From NCBI GenBank assembly GCA_951799445.1, contig OX637297.1, forward strand, positions 4,216,001 through 4,280,000: a DNA stretch of 64,000 bases, written 5' to 3'. The number at the start of each line of letters is the position of its first letter. Within the stretch, counting starts at the first letter, position 1. Positions 23,645 to 35,828 of this stretch are shown here, piece by piece. The notes below the pieces were generated by a model. It had not been told where the DNA came from and searched no databases. It saw nothing but the letters and a program-made list of their open reading frames with translations. A program made the position numbers and the translations under genes. The stretch is from Pseudisothecium myosuroides (lineage: Eukaryota; Streptophyta; Bryopsida; Hypnales; Lembophyllaceae).

Positions 23645-25386
23645 AAGGAGCTCATCTTAGGGGTCCCAAATCAGTTTGAGTTGACAGTGAGAGGTAGGCC
23701 CGTAGCTTGGACGGAGGACGTTTGGGCGGAAGTGTATGAGTTCAAGAAGTCCGAACACGGATAATTAGCCTCCCGAATGGAAAAGTACTCAAACGGAAAG
23801 TTCCGAAATCCAGTCAATGCAAAGGATGGATACGCCATTAGTGAGTGTAAGAATGATAGGCATAAAGGGGTGATGGAATGTATGATTCCGCTTTTGTATC
23901 CAAAAATGCCTACCCGGGTTACAGTTACGGTGGGTAACACCATCTTCGAAGCTTTGGAAGATAGGGCAGTGCATTGGAATAAGGTTATCGTGGGTGTAGT
24001 TATGAAATTGGTGGACCATGTGTCAAAGGACAAGTATAGTCCGCTCAGCTTGTACTTGTTCCACCTCTATCACCAAAACGAGGTTTTGAATAGCCATGAG
24101 GTGATAGCGTACAAAACCGGAATCCAATTCCTAAAGTATGGCCTTACAAATGAAGCTGCGCGGGAGCAGCAGGAGTTGGAAGAGGAAGAAGAGCAGGAGG
24201 AACTGGTCGACAAACGTGACAAGCGGAGGAAGTCAACCAATCCGGCTGCAAGAGGAAAGCTTCCGGAATCGGAAACTAGAGAACCCAGCCAGCCTCCGAC
24301 GAAGGAAGAACCCACGGATTTCTTTGTTGCTGGAATCGAGTAGGTACGGCAGGCTAAGCAGTTCCACAACAACTTATCGGATTTTGTATTCCAAATCAGT
24401 GACAAGTTGAAGGTAGAAGCGTGGAGCTGAAGAATATTTTGGAGGAAATCTGGCGACGACCAAGTCCGGATGTGCTGTACAAGAAGGATGAGCAGATCTG
24501 GAACTTGGAAAAGGAGCGGGATGACTTTCAAGCCCGTGCACTGTTTGCTGAAGGAAATGCAGCAGTATCAAGACAGAAGGAGACGGAATCTATCCAACTC
24601 GTCCGGAACTTGACGATGTTGGTTTCAGAGCCAACAAATCAGGTGGTCAGAGTCAAACTCTTCAACGACTGAATGATCAGTGAAGGACATCTATCCGAAT
24701 CAAAAGTAGTGACAATTATGGTCGACTTTCAATCCCAAATGGAGGCGGTGTTGAAGGAAATGGGTAAGCTTCTGGGACACCTTGATCCGGATAAGGCAAT
24801 GAATTTCACGTCGATCCTGGAAGTTCCTGGATCCAAGTTCCTGAATACTCTGACCAAGCAAGGTCTGGGGTCCATTTTGCAAACACCTGTAGTTCCGTCC
24901 TTGAGTCAAGTGCAGCTACAACAGACGAGTTTGAAGGAGGTAGGCGAACTTAGGAGGGAGACAAGTGTGAAGACGGGTCTGGGGCCACTACAAACTTCTG
25001 TCCCGCCAATGGTTCCGTCAACTCGAATTACTGGGACAGCATCATTGATGCTACCTGGACGGGAAGTCCGCAGTGATCTGGTTGAGCGGATGACGGCCTT
25101 ACCAAATCCGGCTCGGACCCATTCGGAAAAGTTCACTTGCATGCAGCAGCCTTTGCCTAAACGGGACAATGTGATGATAGACCTTGGAGAGCCATCGCCG
25201 GATAAGGAGTCTAAAGTTGAGATGATCAAGAAATCCGACAAGGGGGATTTCGATTCCAAAACCGAGATGGAATCGGATGAGGAGGCCTTGCCCCCACCAA
25301 TCAAGCGCCCGATGCAAACCCGGGCAGCAGGCAAATTGATTTCGGTGAAGTCCACAAGCAAGCCACTTGCAGGTCTAGATAGCTAT
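23645..25386 (+). pseudogene. G2, G-element gene remnant, 5' truncated
   Basis: Homology to the G4 protein starts at the LGVPNQFELTVRG block, so about 70 N-terminal codons and the whole promoter are missing. The conserved motifs GNTIFEALED and SLYLFHLYHQNEVL, an acidic run (ELEEEEEQEE), DKRDKRRKSTNP, the helix with ARALFAEGNAAVSRQKETE and the tail with SDEEALPPPIKRP are present. It is broken by TAA about 23763, TAG about 24341, a frame slip near 24420 and TGA 24670. At 25387 the coding tail is cut by the exact terminus (TGTCGTATGC) of a reverse-oriented G element. Confidence 0.75.
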
Positions 25387-26240
25387 TGTCGTATGCGTAA
25401 TCTAGGCGTAAGTATCTTTAACACAAAAACGTGGTAAGATGACACAAGTTATCATCCCAGGAGATTTTGGATGTTATCTCAATCTTATTTTTCCTGAACC
25501 TTTAAGTTTCCGGATTTTGAACAACCCAAGAGTGGTCCGTCCAACTTACAAACTCTCTTCCAGAACTACTTTCTTTCTGGATTCAATCCTGGATTCGGCT
25601 CTGTTTGGTCTTCTGGTTCCGACTCTCTAACAAATTGGTTTTTGGTACCTCTGTTTTACCCTCAGAGGGTCCTCACTTGCTCTTTTCGAGGGGTAGGGAA
25701 CTTCACCACTCTGAACTTGACACAAACTCTATTAACACAAACAAAACACAACCCAAGAATATAACTAGTTGAGTAAGCAGGGTGGCATCCTCACAACCTC
25801 CCGGATGGCCTATCCAGAAAGCTAGTCACACAAGGCAGCGTTAGGTCCTCCTTACTACAACGACGGATACCGGACTTCCGGAACTAAGGATTAACGTCCT
25901 AACTCTCGACTGCTCCTGAGTGGCAGACCTTCCGGTGGTTGGAAATATTCCTCTGGTGGCTGCTGACTTCCGCTCAAAACGACTATTGGATTCCAGACTA
26001 GCTTCCTGGTTTCTTTCGGACCTCCACTAGATCACCGTTCCAGCAAATTAAAGGCACCACGCATATTACCTCACTTGCGAATCTCAAACTACTCCATAAA
26101 ATACACTTAGCCTTAATCCGGCAACCCAAGTATCCGGACTCTTCCCTTACACACTCTCACTTACACATCTACACAAGTGACTATAGACGCGATACGCAAG
26201 AGAATAATCCACCATGTGCTTTCCAGAATGCTTCATTTAC
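25387..26240 (-). mobile_element. G2b, 3' end of a reverse G element, truncated
   Basis: The reverse complement matches the last ~860 bp of G5 (55900-56759), including the terminus CGTACGACA, the CCTCTG-N9-CAGAGG hairpin (25648-25668), CGTTGTAGTA and GAATAATCC. It starts exactly at the element end (TGTCG). The other end breaks off near 26235-26250, where R1 begins without its own terminus. A deletion probably fused the two. Confidence 0.8.
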
Positions 26241-27446
26241 TAAGGATGGGTAATCAACTAGGTTCTTAGCTTTTATCCACTTTTTTAATATAAGGGGGTG
26301 TTGTAAGCGTGGTCCATTGTGCCTTCCAAGCAATGGATCTTTTGCTAATGTTTCCTAAGTGTCCTAGATGGGCAAAAAAAATGTCTAGAGATGCATGTGA
26401 TGACTTCCAAGCTAACTGCCAATGATCAGAGGTGATGGTGATTTAACGGTGAAATTCTACCGTACTAACTATCTATCCTATGTCGAGTGTAGACTGGATA
26501 GTTGGCGCCATATCTAACAACCTTAACTAACTGAACTGGACCCCCTAGGTTCCTTCCATGAACCCCCAAGGTTAATTCTGAGTTTTAACTTCTACTCTAT
26601 GTTTTTTACTTCCCAAGGTTAATTTGAACTTTTGACTTCTACCACTACGGTTTAACCTCTAAATTCTACTCTACGGTTTTACTTCTACATTAACTCTAGA
26701 GTTTACCCCTTGGATTCCACTTTATGTTTTCACTATTTCACTCTTGGTTTTTTCTTCTAAACTAACTCTAAAATTTACCCTCGGAATTTAACTCTATGTT
26801 TTGATTCTTAACTCTAACTTTTTACTTCCAAAACTAATCATAGTTTTTAACCTCTAGGTTTGATCCTACGTTTTTACTTTTTACTTTAGATTTTCTACTT
26901 CTAAGAACCAACTCTAAAATTTAACTTCTACTTCTAACTTTGATTTTTACTATCTAATATTTACTCCAAGTTTTAACTTCTAAGTTTTATCCCAAATTTT
27001 AACCTCTAATCTTCACTCTGACTTTGAATTTCTAACTTCAAAATTTTAATTCCTAAGTTTAATCCTAGCTTTTAACTTCTAAATTTATTTCTATCTTTTA
27101 ATTTCTACCTCAAAGCTTAACTCCTATTTCTAACTCTAAAATATTCTTTCTAAATTGACTTGAAATTCTACTTTCTAAGTTTATCCTAAATCTTTACTTT
27201 TAATTTCTCCTTTTTATTCGGGTTTTTGACTCCTAAATTAACCCTAACCTTTTTACTTTTCAATTTCACTTTAATTTTCACCTTCTAGATCTAATTCTAA
27301 ACTCTACTTCCCAATTTATGAATTGCTAAATCTAAACTTCTACCTTCTGCTAATCGGATTTTTGCTAATCAAGGACTAAGGTCCAATCAAGAAAAGATCG
27401 AGAAGTAATTTGGGAAAAAACACCGAGGGTTAGGTTAATTACTTAC

Positions 27447-27509
27447 CTCATCGCTGCCGGTGTTGGAAATAACTTCATCCACGTCCGCATGCACACCCTC
27501 ATGCTTCAT
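27447..27509 (-). CDS. Conserved 63-nt first coding exon of R1 with splice donor
   Basis: It reads from the ATG at 27509 (context ACCATGA) for 21 codons, beginning MKHEGVHADVDEV, acidic throughout, and ends GAG directly before GTAAGT, a strong plant donor. The equivalent exon in R2, R3 and R5 has the same length and position. The product beyond the exon is unknown because no acceptor can be assigned. Confidence 0.55.
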
Positions 27510-28234
27510 GGTAATCTTTTGTTTTGTTTGAATTTTTTTCAAGCTCACCGCTTAATTTTTAGGAAATATTACACTTGATGGTCTAACCTCCTTCTTTCCC
27601 CTCCTCTTTCCTTTTCTTTCTCCTTCTCTCCTTCTACACTAGTACTATTCCACCTACGCTTTTATGGAGCCTTACACTATGGTCTCAAACTTCAAGGAAG
27701 TTTTAATGTGCCTTCTATTATCTTACACACTCCTACTTTTTGTCATACTAATCTTTTGCCTAACGGTCACCAAGCATTTCCAAGATTTCCCTCCTAGGCT
27801 TATCTAATCCTATGCCTAGGGCACTATTGATTGTCTTTCTCCCTTCCTCCTCTAATTTTCCTCCATTATGTGTAGAGTGATTTTTTATTAGTGAGAGTTG
27901 GAATCCTCTTGTGTGCAAGTGTGGTGGCGCTATTTTTCTTCTCTCCCTCCTCCCTTTTTTTTTTAGACCCTAACCTCAACCACAACTAGCGATAGGTTAA
28001 TCCAACATCTTTTTTTTGTTAGGTTTTGTTTGGAGAGAATCAACCCCCCTCCAAAAAAAAGAGTCCAAAAAAAAGGGGAGCCGAAGGCTGGCTGCCTGCT
28101 GCTTGTTGCTGCTGCTGCTTTGAACCAAGCCCGGCCTTCCAGCTGGCTGGCTACTTGGCTGATTGGTTGGGAGGTCGGGTTCTAAATTTTAATGAAATTA
28201 ATTAATCTTTTTTTTTAATTTTCCGTATATTGGT

Positions 28235-28530
28235 TCTGATCTGGTCTAGTGCTTGATCAGTCTGGTTCTTGATCTAGTCTGGTTCTGATCTGGCTGTTGG
28301 TTCTGATTTGGTTGTTGGTTCTGGACTTGGGCTAACTAAGGGGAAAACTGGATTTTGGAGCTAACTAGGGGAAAACTAGATTTTGGGCTAACTAAGGGAA
28401 AACTAGATTTTGGGCTAACTAAGGGAAAAACTGGATTTTTTGCTAGACTAAGGAGAACTTGGATCTTTGCTAGACTAAGGAAACTTGATTTTGGCTAGAC
28501 TAAGGAAAGACTGGAAAACTTGGGTAATTT
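28235..28530. repeat. Minisatellite private to R1
   Basis: Repeats of CTGGTTCTGATCTGG-type units, then GCTAACTAAGGGAAAACT-type units. Other R copies carry different repeats at this position. Confidence 0.65.
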
Positions 28531-30615
28531 GGAACTTGACAACACTAAATATCTTGGAAGCTAAACTCTGGACATTTCCAAAAAGGTCTTGGAAACTAAA
28601 CTTTGAAACTAAGGCCTAGGGAGGTTCAAAGCTTTGCCATAAAGTTGGATTTAACACCAACTTTAGGACTTTGTGGCACTTCGTGAGTTCAAAGCTTCGC
28701 CGTCCGGACCATTTTAATACACATTGTAGGACTGTTCTTAGTCACAAGTTCAAAGCTTCGCCGTCCCGGAGGGGGGTCCACACAACGAGGGAGACTTTAG
28801 AAGAAGGTAGGAAAACACACTCTAAGGAAAACATATAACAAAGTCAAAGCTTCGCTGTCCCGAAGGGGGGTCCACTTAACGAGAGAGAAGTTAGAAGAAG
28901 ATGGGGCAAAAATACTTAAGAAATACACAACAAATTAGGACACATGGTAACACAACAAACTCACACTCTAAAGGCCCCCTATAGCAGCATCGCCAAGGTA
29001 CGGTGGGAGGTTGTTCTAGGATTAGTGCATGATTCAAAAAGACTCCTAGAACCACTCAAGTTAGCTCACGAGGGCACAAGAAGGACACGAAGTATAGAAT
29101 AACCACTCACCTCACAATAAGAGCACAAAGAATACACAAGGCAAGATAGAAGGACCCCCAAGGACCTTCAAAGCTTGAAATGCAACAACAATGGAGCCAA
29201 AAGTGCTCCGAAAACACCATGGAGGTTTTTGGCTTCAAACGCCAAAATATCCAAAATCACTTAGACCCACGAACCCAAAACAAGTATGGGGATGATTTTA
29301 GAGAGGGAAATGGAGCCCTTATATAGGTTTCCAAGGGCCATTCCCCCCTCTAATTTCCTAATGGTTACCTTATCAACTTGGATTTTCATCCTCATCCTCA
29401 AAGATTTTCATCCTAATCCCTAAAAAACAACTTCTACCACCTATGCTGAACCAACATCCTAACTTTTGGAGATCAACTCCAATTGCCAAATCGATTGCGC
29501 CGTTAGCTCCAGATCGCCGTGTTTAGTCCTACACTCCCCAACCCCCCCATACCAAGACCAAAAACCCATCGTCGGTTAATTTAGTTTAAAAACCAAGTCG
29601 TGGTAAAATCCTAAATCTTGGGGGTCTCCTATTTTGAGAAAAGTAACTAGCCTAGGGTCTCCGGTAGGTGCGAGAGAGTCGGAAAGGACTCTTGGTTGAT
29701 TTTGTTTCGCCATCGTATGGTCCCGGAATGCCGGTCAACGTCGCGGGGATCCCACCACGTGGTTAATTTCCAAGGAATCTCGCCGGTTCGGGTACTTGTC
29801 GCTATCGGAATGTTGTGAAACTCCCGGAGCGCATTATTAACATAAAACAAGCTATGCTAATTTTTAGTGAGATTTTACTGTAACTTGGGTAATTTCCACA
29901 AAATTCCCGTTTGACGTTAGAACAGTTGACCACTCAAAAAAGGTTCTTTTGCAAGTCGGAAGATGCCGGGAATTTTCATGAGACCTCTCAGAGAGTCGCC
30001 TGAAAGACGTGTAGGTGCATTTTCGTACCTAGCACGATTGGTCAGTGGAGATTAGAACTGGCCATCTCCTTGAACTAGCAACGGTGCAAGAATCTTCTGC
30101 AGGTGAAGGAATCTTGGCGAGTCAACTTTGTCGTTGAACTCCTAGCATGGGATTTACCCTAGAACATCATCCTTGGCCTGTAGATCCCTCCACGGGCCCT
30201 GCCTTGCATTAGTGGCTCCTACATGCTTACAATCGAGATTTGGGGATTCGTCGATCTAATGGGGAATTCGTTGATCTAACTCTAGGACCCAACCTAGTGG
30301 CCTTGCTGTGGATCCTTTGGACCAACTTAGCTATGAATTGCCACATTTATGGTGGGATTTAGCCCTTCTGGGGCTATGTGACTCAAATCCTCTAAATCTA
30401 GCCATCTCGTTATTTTTACTCTATTTTTAGACGAGGTTTGGGGGGATTCTAAGTATAAATACAAATCTAGACCAAATACTATAATGACTATGACACAACC
30501 CTATTCTGGTTCTACACTCTTTTTATGGCTTTTTGTATACTTTTATCAACTTAAAATTGCAAATTTCCAAAAAAAAGAAATCTACAAGTCCCAAGTGACA
30601 AATTGGGAGTTCACA

Positions 30616-31004
30616 GCATACCAGTCCAAGGAGCACTCATATGTACAAGCATTCCCTTCACTATCGGCATTCAGACACCGTGGCAACGCAAAATGATGAT
30701 GCAGTTCGGACACGAGGGAGCAATTTCAATTGAAGCAACATTTGGCACAAATGAGAAAAAGGTGGCTGCTGCAATGCTTTGTTCTATTGTTTGCATTGCC
30801 AGATCTGATATGGACAATGCTCTTATCTAACTATAGCTCTAAGATGTGTAGTCTTTTTTGAGTTCTTACTTACTATACCATTTCCTGTATGCACTTCCCT
30901 TTGTACACGGTAATGGTGTTTGATAAATGGCACAATGGCATTTCTGTGACCTACATTTTGACATCTTGCTCTACTCAAGAGGACCTCACTCCTTGGATGA
31001 GGGC
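30616..31004 (+). pseudogene. MULE transposase fragment 1 (catalytic core start)
   Basis: The frame reads FTIGIQTPWQRKMMMQFGHEG, then ISIEATFGTNEKK, an intron-like gap with stops (about 30765-30905, starting GTGGCT), then FPLYTVMVFDKWHNG and LTPWMRAL up to the R2 insertion. This is the MULE transposase core (D.TFGTN, then VFD.W.NG). The first catalytic Asp is Glu here. Removing R2 and one TSD copy brings the frame straight into the next fragment. The 5' part of the gene is missing to the left of R1. Confidence 0.8.
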
Positions 31005-32300
31005 GCTAGTGTGAGCTCCCAATTTGTCACTTAGGACTCGTAGAATTATTTTTTTGGAAATTTGCAATTTAAAGTTGATAAAAGTATAGAAAAACCCATA
31101 AAAAGAGTGTAGAACCGAAATAGGGTTGTGTCATACCCATTATAGTATTTGGTCTAGATTTGTATTTTTTACTTAGAATCCCCCAAACCTTGCCTAAAAA
31201 TAATATAGAAATAACGAAAAGGTTAGATTTGGAGGATTCGAGTCACACAGCCCCAAAAGGGCTAAATTCCACCATGAATGTGGCGATTCATGGCTAGGTC
31301 GGTCCGAGGGATCCACAGCGAGGCCACTAGGTCGGATCCTAGAGTTAGATTTAGAATTCCCCATTAGATCGACGAATTCCCAAAATCCCGATTGTTAGAA
31401 TGCAGGAGCCACTCACGCAAGACCGGGCCCGTGGAGGAATCTATAGCCCAAGGATGGTGTTGTAGGGTGAATCCCATGCTAGGAGTCCAACGGCGAAATC
31501 GGTTTACCAAGATTCCTCCACCTGCAGAAGATTCCCGCACCGTCGCTAATTCGAGGAGATGGCCAGTTTTGAATCTCCATTGACCAATCGTGCCAGGTAC
31601 GGAAACACACCTGCACGTCTTTCATGCAACTCCCTGAGAGGTCACGTGAAAAATCCCGGCATCTTTCGACTTGCAGAAGAACCTTTTCCGGGTGGTCAAC
31701 CCTCCTAACCTCCAATAGGAATTTCATGGAAATTATCCAGATTATAATAAAATCTCACTAAAAATTAGACTAAGTTGTTTTATGTTAATAATGCGCTCCG
31801 TGAAGTTTCACGACATTCCGATAGCGACAAGTACCCGAACCGGCGAGATTCCTCGGGAATTAACCACGTGGCGGGGTCCCTGCCACGTTGACCGGCATCC
31901 CGGGCCCATACGATGGCGAAACGAAGTCAACCAAAAGTCCTTCCCAACTCTCTCGCACCTACCGGAGACCCTAGGCTATTCACATTTCTCAAAATAGGAG
32001 ACCCCCAAGATCTAGGATTTTACCACGATTTGGTTTTTAAACTAAATTAGCCTACGATGGGTTTTTGGCCTCGGTACGGGGTGTAGAACAGTCTTCAACT
32101 AAACACGGCGATCTGGATCCAACGGCGCAATCCGTTTGGCGATTGGAGCTAATCTCCAAAAGTTAGGATGTTGGTCCAACATAGATGGTAGAAGTAGAAA
32201 TTTAGGATGTAGGATGAAAATCTTTGAGGATGAGGGTGAAAATCCCTGTTGATAAGGTTACCTTAGAGCTTTAGAGAGAGGGGTGAGCCCTTGGGAAACC

Positions 32301-32308
32301 TATATAAG
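32301..32308 (+). promoter_or_regulatory. TATA box of R2
   Basis: TATATAAG in the setting AAACCTATATAAGGGCCC, about 1.29 kb from the left terminus. The same box is kept in R1, R3 and R5 on the minus strand. It sets the direction of transcription of the R family. Confidence 0.65.
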
Positions 32309-33369
32309 GGCCCCATTTCTCTCTCTAAAACACCCCCTCACTTTTGTTTGGTCCGTGGGTTCAATTTGCTTTGGATATTTTGGCGTTTGAAGCCAAAAAC
32401 CTCTACGGTGTTTTTGGAGCACTTTTTGCTCCATTGTTGCTAGATTTCAAGCTTTGAAGGTCCTTAGGGGGTCCTTCTATCTTGCCTTGTGTACTTCTCA
32501 TATGTTGTTGTACCTTTGTTACGAGTTAAAAGTCCTCGTTTCTCTCTTGTAGTTCCTTTGTGATCTAACTTGTGAGTTTAGGAGTCTTTTGGTGTCTTGT
32601 CCTAATCCTAAAGTCACCCCCCACCGTACCTTGGTGATGCCGCTTTGGGGGGCCTTTAGCTTGTGAAGTTGTGTGTCTTTACGTGTCCTAACCGTGTTGT
32701 TTTTCCTCACTTGTGTATTCTCATCCTCTTCTAATCTTCCCCTTGTTGTATGGACCCCCCCTCGGGACGGCGAAGCTTTGGCTTTGTCCCTTGTGTTTCT
32801 CAAGTCTGTTTTTTCTACCTTCTTCTAATATTCCCCTTGTTGCGTGGACCCCCCCTCGGGACAGCAAAGCTTTGGCTTTGTCACGTGTGTTCCTTAAGTT
32901 TGTCTTTTCTACCTTCTTCTAGTATTCCCCTTGTTGTGTGAAACCCCCCACGGCGGCGAAGCTTTGAACTAGTGACCACGTCAAGTCCTATAGTGTGTGT
33001 TAAAATAGTCTTAGATGGCGGAGCTTTGAACCCGTGGAGTGTTACAAGTCCTAAAGTTGGTGTTAAAACCAATTTTACGGCGGAGCCTTGAACCTCCATA
33101 GCCTTAGATTCCAAAGTCTAGTTTCCAAGACCTTCTTGGAAAAATCCAGAGTTTAGCTTCCAAGATTGGTCACGAGTTTCTAGGAAGAGAGTGACCATCC
33201 CGTAACACTTAGCTTAGATGACCGTTCTAAAAATTTGGGACCTAACTCCCCGGACGGCGAAGCTTCGATCCTGGCCCTAACCCCCGACTAAAAATCCAAT
33301 TTAAGTTTGTGTTAGTGGGTTCCCCTAAGGGAACCCGGTTGTGTGGATTTTTTGGGAAGGGCAGCTAGT

Positions 33370-33600
33370 ACCCCGGACCAGCATACAGCCAACATACCGG
33401 GCTAGCATACCGGCCAGTATACAGCCAGCATACAGCCAGCCATACCGGACCGCCATACTAGAACAGCTGACAGCTAGCCATACAGCCAGCATACATCGGG
33501 CAGTCAGCTTGACTGAGCTGAACATCAGCATCGGGCTAGTCTGTTTGACTGAATTGAACATCAGCCATCGGGCTAGTCAGCTTGGCTAACTGAACTAAAT
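33370..33600. repeat. Minisatellite private to R2
   Basis: Repeats of ACAGCCAGCATAC/ACCGG-type units, then GGGCTAGTC.GCTTGACTGA-type units. The position matches the different minisatellites of R1, R3 and R5. Confidence 0.65.
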
Positions 33601-34253
33601 TTCTGGATTTCCAGAACTAAACGGGACGATGCCCTGCGGGGCCCCAACCACCCTTTTTTTTTTAATTTTTTTTATCTTTTAAAATCTGAAATTTTGGAAT
33701 TCAGTTGGGGAGAGGAAAAAACTCAACTTGGAACTTCAAAAACACAAGAGAAAGGGGGGGAGAAATAGAAGTTGCCACTCCACGTGCCACCTGCACAAAA
33801 ACATCCGATCCTACCTGCATCACCACTCACACCTACACACAATGGAAGGAAATTAGGGAGAAGGATGTGTTATAGGAGTGGAAAGGAGAGAGACGATGAA
33901 TAGTGCCTAGCTAGGAGATTAGGTAGGAAATCTAGAAGAACTCCTTGCAACCGTTGGGAGGAGGATTAGGATGACACAAAGCAAAGTTGCGTAAGAGGGT
34001 AGGAGGCTCATTAAAACTTCACGAAGTTTGAGACTAGAAGCGTAAGACCACCATCACCACGGTTGGTGGAATAGTTCAAGAGTAGAAGGAAGAGGAGGAG
34101 AGAAAGAAAAGGAGAAGGAAATGGGGGGAAAGGGTTAGAACATCATACGTGTAACGTTTTCTTTTCTACAAATTAAGCCGTGGGCCTTGAAAAAAATAAA
34201 ATAAATAAAAACCGTAACACAAAAATAAAAGAAGACAATCGAGAGTGGCCACC

Positions 34254-34316
34254 ATGGAGCACGAGGACGCGCATGTGGACGGGGATGACGTCATTTCCGA
34301 CACTAGCAGTAACGAG
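34254..34316 (+). CDS. Conserved 63-nt first coding exon of R2 with splice donor
   Basis: ATG at 34254 lies in ACCATGG, a strong start context. The 21 codons begin MEHEDAHVDGDDV and end GAG before GTGGGT (donor-like). Unspliced, the frame would stop four codons later at 34326. Length, start context and donor position equal those in R1, R3 and R5. Confidence 0.55.
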
Positions 34317-35828
34317 GTGGGTCATTAAACTAATCCTAGTCGTTTCTCCCTAATTAGCATTTGTTTTCCTAATCAGCCCTTAGAGCGTGATTAGCATCCG
34401 AGATTAGCGTGAATTAGAAGTTTAGATTCAAAAGTTGATAGATTAGGGATAGAGGGTTCCAAAAACATCTTATAATTAAGATTCGACCGTAAACTGACCG
34501 CGTTAGGCTAAGTTAAGCGGTAGGGGGTAGAACGGAGGAATTTTAATTAAATTTGATCCACAAGGAACAATGGACGGAAATTAGGATTAGATTAGAAGGA
34601 GAATTTAGGATAAAAATTAAAGATCAATTAACGGTTAAAAACCTAGAGTTAAATTAAGATTTTAATTAGGGAAGTTAAAATTCAAAAGTCGAAATTTGGA
34701 GTTAACTTTGGGAAGTAAAAAGTAGAGTAGGAAATAGAAGTCAAAAGTAGAATCCACTTAGGAAGTAGATCGTTGAGTTAAAAATAGAGTTAAAATTAGA
34801 AGTCAAAACCCTAGAGTTAAAAGTTGGAATTAAATTTAGGAGGATAACATTTAGAGTTAATCTAGGATTAAAACGAAAGGTTTAATTTTGGAAGTAGAAG
34901 TCAAAAGTCAAAAGTCAAAAGTTTAGATTAAATTTAAAGGTTAAATTTTAGTCAATTGGGGAATAAAAAGTTAGAGTGAAAAGCTAAAAGTAGAAGTTAA
35001 AAGTTAGAGGTAGAAGTTAAATTTTAGAGTTAGTTGGAAGTAGAAAAATCTAGATTCAAAGTGAAAACGTAGAGTCAAATCTAGAGGTTAAAATTGGGGA
35101 TTAATTTTAGAAGTAAAAATTTAGAGTTAAAAGTCAAAAACCTAGAGTTAAATTAGGAGTAAAAATCTACAATAAAAAGTGAAAAGTTAGAGTTAACTTT
35201 AGAGGGTAAATCTTAGAGTAGTTTAGAAGTAAGAACATAGAATTAAAAGTGAAACTTAGAATTACCCTAGAAGGTTAAAACTTGGAAGTTAGGAGTTGAA
35301 GATTATTTAGAAGTAAAAACCTAGAGTCAAAAGTCAAAACAAAGAATTGAAGTCAATAGTTAATATCTAGAACCAAGTTGAAGAAGTAAAATCTAGAGTA
35401 ATATTCAGAAATTGGAACTTTAGGGGTAGCTTTTAAAAGTAGAACTTCTAGGTGGAGTCTTAGAAACCCAAGATAGTCTTAAGGGTTCATGGAAGGAACA
35501 TAGGGGTTCCCTTTTTTACGTAGTTAGGAACGTTAGAAATGACGCCAACTACCCAGTCTACCCTCGACATAGGATAGATAGTTAGGGAATCAAGATTTCA
35601 CCATCACTCTGAACATTGCAGTTAACTTGTGAGTTACTACATGCATTACTAATTATTCGCTGCCATCCACGACCCTTAGGAAATGTTAGCAAAAAAGATC
35701 CATTGCTTGGAAGGCACAGTGGACCGCGCTCACAACACCCCCATATATTAAAAAAGTGGATAAAGGCATAGAACCTGGTTGGTGTTCGCTCTATTACCAA
35801 GGGTGGGTAATCTAGCGCCCACAGCTGG

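Larger units (their letters stand above)
26246..30615 (-). mobile_element. R1, large non-coding TG...CA repeat, left end missing
   Basis: The right end is TTCACA at 30615, matching the ends of R2 and R3. The left end lacks the first ~30 bp (TGTGGGCGCTAG...). On the minus strand the order is: terminus, ~1.3 kb unique region with TATATAAG (29304-29311), a run of CAAAGCTTCGCC modules, a private minisatellite (28235-28530), a 63-nt coding exon with splice donor (27447-27509), then a long low-complexity region. No long ORF. The right 1394 bp are about 99.5 percent identical to R3, the rest about 80-88 percent. Confidence 0.8.
31010..35823 (+). mobile_element. R2, large non-coding TG...CA repeat, complete, TSD GCTAG/GCTGG
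   Basis: It starts TGTGAGCTCCCAATTTG and ends CTAGCGCCCACA, 4814 bp, flanked by GCTAG (31005-31009) and GCTGG (35824-35828), a 5-bp TSD with one mismatch. It splits the MULE gene in frame. Contents in order: TATA box 32301, GC-rich modules, hairpin 32617-32652, private minisatellite 33370-33600, 63-nt exon 34254-34316 plus donor, then a low-complexity purine-rich stretch 34440-35460. No long ORF and no pol. Best read as a giant solo LTR. Confidence 0.85.

Noticed and set aside
26215..26270. Apparent inversion of a subterminal hairpin loop at the left end of R1
   Set aside because: The bases up to about 26235 align better with the reverse complement of the G5 tail, so this is a junction with G2b and not an inverted R terminus.
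29647..29850. Recurrent ~65-aa ORF (peptide with IATSTRTGEIP) at 29647, 31782, 41412 and 59034
   Set aside because: It lies in the conserved terminal region of the R repeat upstream of the TATA box. Recurrence reflects DNA repeat copies; the frame carries scattered substitutions without codon-position bias and differs in ends.
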